NCBI GenBank assembly: GCA_028023455.1
Contig: JAQFVV010013078.1
Span: 188,001-252,000 of the forward strand
Length of the DNA stretch: 64,000 nucleotides
Direction: 5' to 3'
Source of the DNA: Epiperipatus broadwayi
Lineage: Eukaryota > Onychophora > Udeonychophora > Euonychophora > Peripatidae
Shown: piece after piece, positions 1 to 11,484 of the stretch
Layout of the letters: every line of letters begins with the position of its first letter
How positions within the stretch are numbered: position 1 is the stretch's first letter
Position numbers and translations under genes: made by a program
The notes under the pieces: model-generated
Databases searched by the model: none
What the model was told of the DNA's origin: nothing
The model's input: only the letters and a program-made list of their open reading frames with translations

Positions 1-1768
1 AGACATTAAAGAAGGTTTTGTGAAGCTCTCATTACCTGATTTCAACAAGCCCTTTTTGGTGCAGACCGATAGCAGTGGGTATGGGATTGGTGCTACATTA
101 TCACAAGTCAAGGATGATGGTAAAATGGGACTATTATATTTTATAAGTTGATTACTCAAAGGCCCAGAAATGAACTATACCACTACTGAGAAAGAGGCAC
201 TAGCTATTATATGGGCATTTCAGAAGTTCAGACTGCTCTTGCTGGGATCTAAAATGATTGTAATCACTGATCACAAGAGTCTTGAGTTCATCAATCACAG
301 CTACTTGACTAACAGCTGACTAGTACAGTGGAGTTTGTTTCTCCAGGAGTATGATTACATGGTGCATTACTGTAAGGGATCAGAGAATATTGTGGCTGAT
401 ATTTTGAGCTGCAATCCTGCTGGTTGCCAGACTCAACATTTAAAATGTGATGATGTATACATAGCAGGTATCAACTTGGCCATAAATGAAGGCATAGAGA
501 AAGACCTGGAACAGCTGGCCCACCATCAAAGAGGAGATGAGAAGCTGGTGCCATTGATAGCCCTATTAGAAGCAGGGGAGCCAGTCAATGTAAATTGGCT
601 AGGAAAGAAGATGGAGAATTATCAAATATGCGACAGTCATTCAATATAAGATTCAAAGTGATCCTGAAGAATGGAGACCATTCCTCTCAGGCCACTTGAG
701 GGATGCTGTGGTTAATCACCTGCACAAACTATATGGACATTATGGGACACCAAAAACAGAGCACCTGATTAGGAAATGGTTTTATTGGCCAGGCAAGCAG
801 GTAACATCATTGGTATCCTGAACAAATGTGAGGTGTGCCAGAGGGCCAAGCTGGTGAACCAATATTATACCCCACCCATGACCTCCATGATACCAGATGG
901 ACCTCAAGAAGTGATGGCCATAGACTATTACAGACCACTTCCTCCATTTAACTGAAAGTGATATATGGTGGTCGTATATGACCTGTTTTCTAAATTTGTG
1001 GCTGCATACCCTGTAGCCCAGTCAAATGTAAAGTAGACAATTAAAAACCTCGAAAATAAACATTTTCCATTGGCAGGGAAGCCAAAAATCATCCTATCGG
1101 ATCACAGTACTCACATTTACTTTAGGTGAATGGGAGAGGTGGACACATAAACATAATATAAAGCATGTATTAACTTCCATTCAAAATCCCCAGTCCAACT
1201 CATGTGAGAGGGTAATGTAGGAGCTGGGATGGTTATTTAGGATGTATACACCTGATAATCACTGGGGTTGGGTTAAGGTCTTCCACAAGTAGTGAACTAT
1301 ATTAATTGGTCCATAAATGAACCCATGGGTTTGCACCAGTGCAATTGCATTTAGGGAAGCACATTCCATGGTTGATGAGGGTGGCGTTGCCAGGAACCAA
1401 AGACCAATCCATAAATCCTGAGGCTGATTGCATGTTGGCCCACCAACAGATAATCTGAGCAAGCAAGTGTCAGAACAGGAGAACCTGAAGCCTAGTTATT
1501 ACTTCAAAGTAGGTGATAGGGTCCTAGTAAAAACTCCTCAAGTGAGTGATCCTTGAAAGTTCATATGTAAAAGTTTTGCAACCTATATGAAGGCCCTTTC
1601 ACCATTGTGCAGAGTCAAGGCTGGAATGCATTTTGGCTGGATACCGGACAAGAAATCAAGGGTACGTATAATGCCAGGTCACTAAAGCCGGCATAAGTAT
1701 TAGTTAGAATTAGCCTTCAAAACGTGAGGAATCTCATTGTGAAGTCTTTCAAACAAGGGGGGGGGCAT
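1..1768 (+). pseudogene. pol: Ty3/Gypsy-type pol fragment: RT end, RNase H, integrase
   Basis: Decayed 3' part of an LTR-retrotransposon polyprotein; the 5' part lies outside the window. The frame starting at base 2 runs to 649 and shows the RT/RNase H signature: QTDSSGYGIGATLSQ, then NYTTTEKEALAIIWAF, VITDHKSLEFI and YCKGSENIVADILS. It is broken by TGA at 149 and 317, both where the family normally has Arg. From about 690 an integrase zinc-finger-like stretch (HKLYGHYGTPKTEHLI, then a CxxC region) and core pieces follow (AIDYYRPLP, MVVVYDLFSKFVAAYPVA, IILSDHSTH), scattered over frames with further TGA codons. About 1500-1690 encodes the integrase C-terminal tail (VGDRVLVKTPQVS, then GTYNARSLKP), which is also found in the elements at 3941-15734 and 46172-53253. 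Not functional. Confidence 0.9.
1751..1768 (+). other. Polypurine tract of the first LTR element
   Basis: AAACAA followed by nine G and CAT, directly before an LTR that starts TGTAAC. By position this is the plus-strand primer site of reverse transcription. It is unusually G-rich, as are the tracts of the other two LTR elements in the window. Confidence 0.7.
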
Positions 1769-3940
1769 TGTAACAGGAACTGGGTTCAAACCCTGTTACA
1801 AGGGAGAGTGTAAATCAGGCTATGTATGTGTGTATGTGTGTGTTTTGTTTCATGAGTTGTGTATTTGGAAAGTACCACGTAGCTACACATATATACTTAT
1901 GTAAATAATAATAATAATAATAGCGGTGATGGGTTACTAATATTAATGTATATATTTTACTTTCTTTCTCTCACTTATTTTATTCTTATTTTGTGGCATA
2001 TGTGTATATTGATACATATTGTGTTGAAGGGAGTAAGAAAAATGAAACAAAAACAAGAGCTTTTCAAATATTTTAAAATATGAAGAAAACAAAAGAAAGG
2101 AATTTTGTTTACCTTCCATGAATCAATTAGTCGAACAGACTGTACTGTTATTGAAATGGATATAGTTAATAGTTGGATGTTTCATTTAAATTAATATATT
2201 ATCAAGCTATCGAAACTTTGTGGAAATTATTTTTGTGTTAACTAAAAGAAAACAGGCAGAATGTCCATTAAGAAATTAAATTCTTGAAAATCCTATTGTC
2301 TAATTATCAAGGTAAACAACAAAGCATAATTAGAGGGAATTTCCAAAAATAGCAAAAGTTAAGACCAAGTTGCTGAGTGGTTTTTCTTTTGTTCACGTAT
2401 TGGGTAAAAAGATTTTTGACTAGAGATAAAAAAAAAAAAAGATAAAACATTGTTGAGAGGAAGGACATTTTGTTTTTTTTGGCAGTTGGCTATTGATTAT
2501 TGCAGAGAAAAGGCAAAAGGCAATACGTGGTAAAAAGAAGAGATTTATAAAAATCATTTTTGATTAGAAAAAAAAAAAGGTATAAAGGAAACTCCATGAA
2601 ATGCATGGGGTAAAGTTCTCATCATGCTGGGAGTCTATGTTAGACTCCAGCTCCTTCTGTACCTTTGAGACCATGCAAGATATTAAGAGACAGATTGCCC
2701 TAAATATTATATAAAAAAAGGATAGAAAACATGACAAATGAATCCTGCACCTGATGTCCGTCATTCCACAGATCTATCATAGAATGATGAACTTCTTAAT
2801 TAGAACACTGAATTAAAAGACCAAATGGACTCACAATTTTATCCATGTTTACCCAAGGAATTAGAATAAAAGTAAAAGAATTAATGATCACAAAGAGTGC
2901 ACTCAGAAACATTTATTTTAAATTCAGAAGACTCGTCAAAACAGCGGTAAATATATTTACTATTATTTCCAATCTTTAAATACACAAAAAGCAAATAGTG
3001 TAATAACTTTATACATATTTTACTTCATAGATTTTATTCTTTAACTATAACATCCTGTAAACAGAATATTATGTCATATACACGTGAGCCACTTTATAAT
3101 TTTATTCAAATAAACATAAATAGATTTTAAATTTAACAAAACAAACTTTATTTTTTTTTGTTTGTTTATTTATTTCTTTTACATTTTATTATATATATAT
3201 ATATTGGTTTGGAATATGTATTGTATGTTTTGAAATAGATTCCATTTTTACTTTCCCAAGAGTGCGTGTTGATATATGTTTATGTGTTAGATTAAAGTAA
3301 AAGAAAGGCAAAGAGAGATTTTAATTCACCTGCCACATCTTCTTCGGTGGGTCATGCCACCACCCCTGAGCATGAGCTAGTATAAACTGGGAAAAAGCTT
3401 AAAATTTATTTGAGTTAATTTACTGTTGGCGGATTCTGTGATTCTTGTTAAATAGCAAGATTGGCATTTGGGCCATAGCTCATAAATGTGGACATTCGCA
3501 CAGTGAGAGAGTTAGTTAAGTTTGTGAGAGCCAAATTATTAGTTTGCATACATCCATGCTTGTATTTATCAGCCAAATCCCTTTCCCTCACCCTTTGAAT
3601 AACCGAATATTAGGAAAACTTCACAATAAGGGAAGAATGACTCAAAACATGGGAAAATTTCACACGGGAGGGGATGGTCAGAGTTATAAATATTATGAAT
3701 GCATAGGCATGCCAATTCACCCTCTGGAAAGAAATGCATGATCAGAAGAGATCAAATCTCAATAACTAGCTAATATATATAATATAAATTAATAAACATA
3801 AAGTGAAATAAACGAGGGAATGTGCGTAGTTACAATATATAATAAATAATCCCAGTGCATAATGCTATACTGAAATAAATATACAAATGTTAACCATGTG
3901 GGATGATTTACTGCTTAATATTTGTATATATATATATATA
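1769..3940 (+). repeat. Probable 3' LTR of the first element (right end unknown) and unassigned AT-rich DNA
   Basis: The LTR start at 1769 is set by the polypurine tract, the TG dinucleotide and a hairpin at 1769-1800 (arms TGTAACAGG / CCTGTTACA, 13-14 base loop). The matching 5' LTR lies outside the window, so the right edge cannot be fixed; it may reach as far as the TA repeat at about 3926-3940. The stretch has a short ATA microsatellite near 1905-1921, several A and T runs and no credible gene. Confidence 0.5.
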
Positions 3941-6900
3941 TTCTAACCTAATAAATATATAGCCTCTGTTTTATTCTGTAATTCTTTATTAGTTTAGTTT
4001 GCACTTAGACACTAATCATACTCTGAGCTGTATTAGGTTATTTTGTCTGCACTTGTTGACACCAATTTTTCAGGTTGTAAATTAAGGCAACCAAAATAAA
4101 GCAACATATCCATTAATTTTCCAATATGATCTAAAATACTTTTCATATAATACAATTGTACATTCAATTCTCTTAAGCCATGCCACGATTGTAATAACAA
4201 CAATAATTGATCACTTATTAATTTAAAGAATAATTATAATAATATTAATCTCAGGGTTCTTTGTTTCATGTAAGGAAATGCTCGGCAGTATTGTGTTGTC
4301 GCATATGACTGGCATTCTGGTCAGCTATAGGAAACATTTATTTTACTTAAATTCAATGTGTCTTCATCTCTCATATCAACTGCTATATTATTTAAAGAGA
4401 TGATAATTCTATTCAATAATGATGTATAATTTTGAATAACACAGCCTTTTTTTTTTCAGAATCTCAGTCAGAATAATAAAAAGACAAGGGTGCTTTTTGT
4501 GTCCTTCCATCATCCATGACAACACAATAATATAACTAAGATTTATTACTTAGACAATTTAACTAAATGGGAATGGAATAATGTGCAACCAAAGTTAATG
4601 GTTTGTGAATAAATTCATTTTTTTTTCTGTACACAAAGGTGAATGTTTAGTCTTAAGTTTTCAACTCCATAAATAATTATCATTAAACTAAAATATAATG
4701 ACATATTCCGATCTGCTCAACTTTATTTATCTGGTATATTAAGTTTTTAAGAATTTGGAATGATTTCGGACTCAAGAAAAGGTTTTGCAAATATTGTGCA
4801 AACACTTATATTTAGCATATAAAAACAAAAAAATGAATCTACAACAAATTTTAACAAGACTATAATTTATTATTATCACAAAAAAAAAATATGAACATTT
4901 ATTCAATAATCCCATAGTAATACAAAAATATAAAATATAACTGACATTAATCTGTATACTCTTTTGGTTATGGACTAGAGGTTACTACTTCTCCTGTATG
5001 CAATCATATGGATTGATTAACTAAAAGTACATTTCATTACCAATACATTGTTTATTAAATTTTGGTAACCTTGTAGAAGCTTTTATTCAAAATTATTGAC
5101 TAACTATTTTTTTTTTTTTTTAAATGATTAATCCAATCATATGCAATACGCAAAATATTAAATTTATTTCTAATACATTTACTTTATTTATGGTCTTCAA
5201 TGGGATAACCTATTCTAATTATAGGCCAGTTATCAGAAGTTACACTTACCATCTTACATTTAACTTAATGCTAACTTAAGTTATGACACAAATTTTATTC
5301 ATACGTATAATTTTAAATATGAGTATTATTTAATTACTAACCAGAATTAAATATTGCATTTGAATATTCCTTCAGTAAATAAGCGTTTTAAAATTACGCA
5401 ATTTTAATTACTTTCTCCATTGATTTACTTGTCAAATACTAGCAATATTTAGCAGCACAATACAGATATTGATCCTAGTTACTAACGCACTATTTATACT
5501 AAAGTGGATCTTGAGGAACTAACACCTCCAATATAACCTTTATCTTGCCCGAACTTTCAAAATTAAGCACAATAATCAACACCTTCCATGGTGGAGCTAT
5601 CTTTATTTTCACATGAGGAATATGGAATAACCACGAAGGTCTGTAAAGTAATCTACTACATTAAAATATTTTGGTGGTTTCTTGCCTCTTACTTGGGCAT
5701 ACAATGAACACACACCAAATACAATCCTCTCCTGGGATTTAAATGAATGACGCATACTAAATGCTAGATAAATTCTTGATCGTCCTATCTATGAGAATCG
5801 ATCACTTGGGCTATAAACATACCCGAACATTATATTTAAAATCTTCCTCTCATGGAAAACAAAGCTTTTGGGGAGATCATTTTTCATCCCACAAAATAAA
5901 TACATTATAATTATTACCTATGTGAATATTAAGCATATACCAATGCTATATCTGGGCAGGATAAGTAAATACACTGATTATAATAAACTTATGTTACCGT
6001 GTATACTTTGATCAACATCTGAAATCAATGGACATCATAGAATAAAAGTATAATAATTTTAATTTTAATAAAGGAACATTCAAAAATAGTTGGTAGCATA
6101 CTATCTTAAACTAAATAAAGTGGATGTGTTATTTAAGAATAATTAGGAATAAATTCCTCAATTAATACAGTATAAATTCGCTTCAAAACTTTAACAAGAA
6201 ATATTTTGTTATAGCATTTTTTTTTTTTTTAGTTACTTCTGATAATTTTCAATATTTATTTTACCCCTTAAATATCTAAATATTTTTCTTTTACGTATCT
6301 AACATACAAAAATTTCTACCTACAATTGTATGTAATAATTAAAACATATTTTATAGATTTTTTTTCTTTCGTGTTAAATATCAACTTAACCTATAATAAT
6401 TATATTAAAACATACCTTTGTCATTACAAGGCTATTAAATATCACTTGACCATAAAGACTTTAACCTATGTGATATAACAAAAAAAATACATATCATTTA
6501 TAACTTAGTTTTAAACAATCATTAATTAACAAGTGCATACTCTCTCATTAGAAAATGTTTTTCTGTTGAGCAATTGAAGAGCTTTATCCAGTCGTATTTC
6601 ATGAAGCAAGTTTAAAAACAATAAACGCATGGTATTATTTCCTTTAAATAAAAGTTTTCTCTTATTTTGTGCATTTAATAAATTAGGTAAAGAAAAATAT
6701 AGCAGAATTGAAGATTAATTCTTACTTGAATTAAACTGCTACAATTTTGGGATCCATAGAAAATAAAATATACATATTATAACATAACGAACAGTTGACG
6801 ATAGATGATAAACATACACAATTCTTTTCTTTTTTATTATTGACGATACGTACAATTCATATTAGCTAGCTTACTTATGGACGAAAATGCGCAATTTTTC

Positions 6901-8254
6901 CGAGAGATTATTCTGATAATAACTGCAGCTGATTTACATGTATAGGAAGTTTTAATAAATCCAACTGATGTGTAATATAATATATCATTTATTTTTATCA
7001 TTAAGTCACTGAGATATTTGGTTTTGTTCATACTTTAGGAATTATAAATTTTTTAACGGTAACTTCTCCGTAAGAATGCACGTATATAATTTTTTTTTCT
7101 TACATTTACTTCAAGAAAGTCTTTCATTTTTTTTTTCTTTTTTTTTTTTAAAAAAAAAATATACAAATGTATAGTTTAATATTATGATGATTATTATTAT
7201 TTTTAGACAATTCTTGATGAATAAAAACATTTTAAACATATGTAATTGCATTATTTGTAAAGGCAGACAATATTGAGAAAGAGTGCGAAAATGTTTCTAG
7301 TTGATTTTCCTTGGTTTCAAAATATTTCTTTCAATTATTATTTTTTTCTTTCTATACCAAGAAAATATCAATAAATGACATAAAGTTAATAAATAATTAA
7401 TTTTTTCTTGGAAATCATTTATCTTCCTTAATTTAGACATAATAACACTTTTCGTGATTCCCTTAGTTAATTCTGTCATTTTTAACTTTAGCGTGAGACA
7501 ATAAATTTTTAAGTATAAAAGGTTTTTAAATAGGTAGATGGCACAGGAAATCAGGACGTCTTATCAAAAAATTTTAGCCACACATTATATTATTAAAATT
7601 TTACTTTGATTACATTTATTTCTGCAAAATAAAATGAAAAAATTGAGTTACCAAATTTCAGCACTGTTCCTTCCTTGAAAACTAAAAGCAGACTATATTT
7701 TTCAAAGTCAAAATGATCTTGACTTTAGCGACCTCTTCCAGAAAAATAATCATTTGATTATAACATAAACAAAAGAAAGGAAAAACCTATTACAATCATA
7801 TAGTTTTAGTATTATTTAAATAGATTACAAAGTGATTTGACAATAAAAAAAAATAATAAATACATTTAATTAATGATAATTATCAGTAATTTATAACTCA
7901 TTTTCTACAAATGGAATTACCAGAAGTTATTGTTCTCTATGATAAGACATTCATCTCTTCTTCCCCTCTACCCATCCAAAATCAATTACTGTTTATGATA
8001 TTTGTTTTTATACTATATTAATTTGCTTTAATTATTAATATCTTAATTAAATTATTCATGTTCTTTTTAAAAATGATATTGCATTACTAAATCTATTAGT
8101 TATTCACCCAAAACATGCCAAAGTGAGTGAATAGCATACTTTATTAATCAATTATTACTATTGTTATTTTATCTTTTTATTTCTTTAAAGAATAGCATTG
8201 TTTTCCTGCAGAAATAATGCCAAGTAAACCAAGTGTCAATAACACTAGGTTACA
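3941..8254 (-). repeat. 3' LTR (about 4.3 kb) of the giant-LTR element
   Basis: Direct repeat of 11485-15734. On the minus strand it begins TGTAACC next to the polypurine tract and ends GGTTAGAA at 3941, next to a TA repeat. It is AT-rich with many T runs. A 64-codon frame at 7031-6837 is present in both LTRs but has no recognised domain and is not called a gene. At about 4450-4577 it carries sequence with no counterpart in the other LTR. LTRs of this length are far above the few hundred bases usual for Ty3/Gypsy elements. Confidence 0.88.
8225..8254 (-). repeat. LTR-terminal hairpin, orientation 1
   Basis: Imperfect inverted repeat at the first bases of the 3' LTR. On the plus strand the arms are GTAAACCAAGTGT and ACACTAGGTTAC with loop CAATA. 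The central 17 bases are the exact reverse complement of those at the same place in the other LTR (15705-15734). Confidence 0.85.
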
Positions 8255-8265
8255 ATTCTCCCACC
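8255..8265 (-). other. Polypurine tract of the giant-LTR element
   Basis: The minus strand reads GGTGGGAGAAT directly before the LTR start TGTAACC. Its place at the inner edge of the 3' LTR is where the plus-strand primer is expected. Confidence 0.7.
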
Positions 8266-8353
8266 GTTATAATAAATAAAAAATAAAATAATATATGCAT
8301 TTTTTAACACCTCTTATGGTATTACTAAGTTTATATCCTACTTCTTTCTTATG
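8266..8353 (-). other. Short leader between integrase remnant and polypurine tract
   Basis: AT-rich, no frame. This is the 3' untranslated part of the giant-LTR element. Confidence 0.6.
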
Positions 8354-8735
8354 TCAATAAATACAGTTTAAAGGATTTAATTTTGCTTGGGGATATGGTA
8401 GTAAGCTTCGGGCATTATAGGTACCTCTTGTTCCATCAGGGGTTGAGACCAAAAAGGCATTCTCACCCACTTGTTTCACAATTTCATAGGGGCCTTCATA
8501 AAGATACATGAATTTTCTAAACATATGTTTCCGGAGATTACTCACATGGGGAGTTCTAATTAAAACAAAATCATGGACTTTAAAAGGATGTGGACTGGTT
8601 TTGGAATAATGAGTGCGTTTATCACCCATCTTTTTAAGGTTAATTCTGGCCAGTGTTTGGTCATGTTCCACATTATGCTGTTCCCCATATGTTTAAAAAT
8701 AGGGCCCCAAAGTGAGGAACGTTCCTGCGAGGTAC
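8354..8735 (-). pseudogene. Integrase C-terminal remnant
   Basis: All that is left of pol. The open frame of about 105 codons (first codon GTG, so translation would need upstream sequence) reads HPFKVHDFVLIRTPHVS, then YLYEGPYEIVKQVGENAFLV and GTYNARSLLPY, the SH3-like tail that follows the catalytic core in Gypsy-type integrases. Upstream, in another frame, SSLWGPIFKHMG resembles the conserved stretch just before this tail, so a frameshift separates the two. The join with gag near 8735 marks the right edge of the deletion that removed protease, RT, RNase H and the integrase core. The same tail occurs at about 1500-1690 and 50400-50690. Confidence 0.8.
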
Positions 8736-8738
8736 TTT

Positions 8739-10910
8739 TTAATTTAGTGCCCCGCTACTTTTACTACCTTTTATATTTTTCTTTGGTATTGTTGGGATAC
8801 CACTAGTAGAAGGCTGATTCTCAGTCAGAATTCTACTCTTAACTGTTGGCCTACTGAGGTGGCTATTCTGTCTACCATAGGGATTCGTCCTATAATATTC
8901 TTTTTCTCTAACTAACTTCCTCCTTCCCATATGTGACCTATCTGCGAAATTGATATTACTCACCATCGGATGGGTGTCTCTATTTACCCTAATTCTATTA
9001 TCAATATTCCTATCGCTGGTCTCTAACGAATCTAAAATTTCTACTACCTCTTCTATGGTATGTCTGTCAGCAGCAATCAAGATCTGCTCTATATGCCTCG
9101 GCAGATTATGGCGAATTATTCACACAATTTGTGTCTCAGATAAAGGATAAGCTGTCAAGGTTTTCAATTTGATGGCCTGACTCCTGAAAAACTGAGTATA
9201 ACTACCCTTATTTACATGATATCTTTCCTGAGATATCTGATATCTCAGGTTATCTTGGCGGTCTTCCCCCCAAAAACTGGCTAACATAAGATATTTGAAG
9301 TCTCCATATGTTTCTGGTTTAATAAATAATGATTGCCACCAGTCTTTAGATGCTGCACACAAATGGTTAGCGGCAATAGCAATCTTTTCTATCTCAGATA
9401 AATGACATAAGGTGAATAACTCCTCCAGATTCTGGAGATACTCGTGTGGATTCTCCAGATATTCACCTCTAAAAAATTTTATTTTTAAGAATTTTAAGGC
9501 CATGGAGCTATTACTTTCTGGCTCTAGCATGACTTTACTTCTAGCCTCATTTAATGGATTGTATATTGATTCTACTGGACTAATTACCGTATGTAACTCA
9601 GATATTACTTGGTTATTATGACCATTATTTATTTCCTTTACTTGAGTTTCAGATAAACCTTTACTTTGAACAACTTTTTTACTTTTTGTAAAATTATCCC
9701 TATTATAGTCTATAGCTTGCATTCGATTCTCTAATTCTAACTTATATTTCTGCCATTCACAGTCTATTCTTTTTGAACTATCTTCTAGGCCTACATTTAA
9801 GTGTTTAATCTGTTGTTCCAATTGGTTAATAGTTTCATCTTTATCTATCCCGAATTTATCTTCTAACCTTTGATAGACTTTACTCTCACACTGAGTCATT
9901 AATTCCCCTATTTCATCTTGGAGATTATTATGTAATAGCTGTGCATTACTCTTTATTATATCATTAAAATTTTCTACTCTTCCCATAACTTGACTTAGCT
10001 CACTTTCTAGATTTTGATTAATCTCACATTGGGTCAACTCTTGAGTTTCTAGTTTAGCTATTAATCTGGTAATCTGGCTCTGACATCCTTTCACTACATT
10101 GTCAGGTTCTAGAGTTATATTTTTAACTTCCTCTTTCAAATTACTAACTTCACTTCTAGCACTGTCTAATTCTCCCTTAATAGATTCAACTCTATCCTGA
10201 ATTTCTCTTTGAAATACTACTGTTTCCTTTTGATAATTTCTTATTTCCTGTACTTCATTGTTTAATACAATATATTGACTTTTAAAGTCCTGCTGGATAG
10301 CCTCAATCATATTTTCTGCCCTTTCAGAATTTATTTCGATCTCTTTCCTTATTCTTATTTCCAGCTTTTCAGAGGCCAATTTTGATTCTTCTACATGATT
10401 TCTCAAATCTTCCCTTAAGTCCTTTATCTCCTGTACTTGATTGTCTAATTTAATATCTAAATTTTGTATCTGACTTTTTAATTCACTATTTGATTGTTCT
10501 AATTTACTATTTGAGTTTTGGATCTGACTTTTTAATTCACTATTTGAGTTTTGTATCTGACTTTTCAATTCACTATTTGATTGTTCTAATTTACTATTTG
10601 AGTTTTGGATCTGACTTTTTAATTCACTTTTTAATTCACTATTTGAGTTTTGTATCTGACTTTTCAATTCACTATTTGATTGTTCTAATTTTTTCAAGAA
10701 TTCCTCCAATGTATTTCTCATTAATTGATCTGGCTCATTTTCATGTTTTCCCTTTATTATTGTGGCTTCTTCTGGGTTAGCTATATCCAAATCTTCCCCT
10801 TCCTTTTTTAATTCTACACTAAAATATGGAGTCTGTGTATCAGGGGATTGTAACTCTTGGGATCCTCCCAAATCCTCAGAAATACTATGATTATCTTTGT
10901 TTTCATTCAT
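8739..10910 (-). CDS. gag: Gag polyprotein, coiled-coil type, one in-frame TGA
   Basis: Structural protein that would form the virus-like particle. The ATG at 10910 opens 596 codons to a TGA at 9120-9122; the same frame then continues to a stop at 8739, giving about 720 codons in all. Order: acidic N-terminus (residues 1-70); tandem coiled-coil block (about 70-155) built from 11-residue units such as SNSELKSQIQN and SNSKLEQ; longer irregular coiled coil to about 410; capsid-like domain (about 470-620) with FFRGEYLENPHEYLQNLEELF and CAASKDWW, as in the retrotransposon gag family; basic tail rich in Arg and Lys (RRKLVREKEYYRTNPYGRQN). No CCHC zinc knuckle is visible. The TGA follows ETQIV and may be a decayed CGA codon or a readthrough site. 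The gene is followed at once by the integrase remnant. Confidence 0.85.
10450..10690 (-). repeat. Coding minisatellite in gag
   Basis: About 33-base units encode 11-residue coiled-coil repeats (SNSELKSQIQN and variants). The units are nearly identical at DNA level, so they arose by recent tandem duplication. A 96-codon frame on the other strand (10490-10780) is a shadow of this repeat. Confidence 0.8.
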
Positions 10911-11465
10911 ATTAAATTCTAACTCTTTTAGTATTTAACAGTACTGAAATATTAGCAATGAACTATTAATAAATTTATCGATAAGAAATTATTGACAAGA
11001 CATCCTGCCTCCATGCCTCTCCTACCAAAACAATCTACACCAAAAACTATGCTCTGACATTTAATATCCCTAAAGCTCCAACATTAACTACTAAATATGC
11101 TCTTTTTTTTCTTTTATATGCTTCTTGGTCCATATAAATCTCATTAGATATTATGTAATATAGCATAAGTGCCAATCACAAGACCAGACAAACAGATCAT
11201 CATAAATGATAAAATCATTACAGTGTTTTATGGAATTGCCTACAGACTACAACATCATAAACTAACAACTTAATTATTTATTTTTCAGTGGCAAAAGATT
11301 AGATCATATAATAGATATTCACATAATATCTTATGGCTAAAACAATTCACTATTGGCAAATATTTTTAATCAATGAATAACTAATCCATTCAAGTGCAAA
11401 CAATATTAATATTGACTTCAAGAAAAGTTTACCAAATTCATCGTGGCCAGCTATAGCCATCGATG
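10911..11465 (-). other. Gag leader of the giant-LTR element
   Basis: 555 bases between the primer-binding site and the gag ATG. No frame of note. By position it would hold packaging and translation signals; none can be identified. Confidence 0.6.
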
Positions 11466-11483
11466 GCCCCAAGTTGGGCGCCA
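11466..11483 (-). other. Primer-binding site, tRNA-Lys type
   Basis: The minus strand reads TGGCGCCCAACTTGGGGC, starting one base after the 5' LTR ends. It differs at one position from the tRNA-Lys(1,2) type site known in retroelements, TGGCGCCCAACGTGGGGC. It fixes the strand of the element and the inner edge of the 5' LTR. Confidence 0.85.
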
Positions 11484-11484
11484 T

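Noticed and set aside
149-319. TGA read as an amino acid (altered code)
   Set aside because: Other frames in the window use TGA as stop, and the changes fit CGA decay in a dead element.
6837-7031. 64-codon frame, repeated at 14318-14512
   Set aside because: Its conservation is explained by LTR duplication; no domain, and codon use is like random AT-rich sequence.
10490-10780. 96-codon plus-strand frame with repeats
   Set aside because: Antisense shadow of the gag minisatellite.
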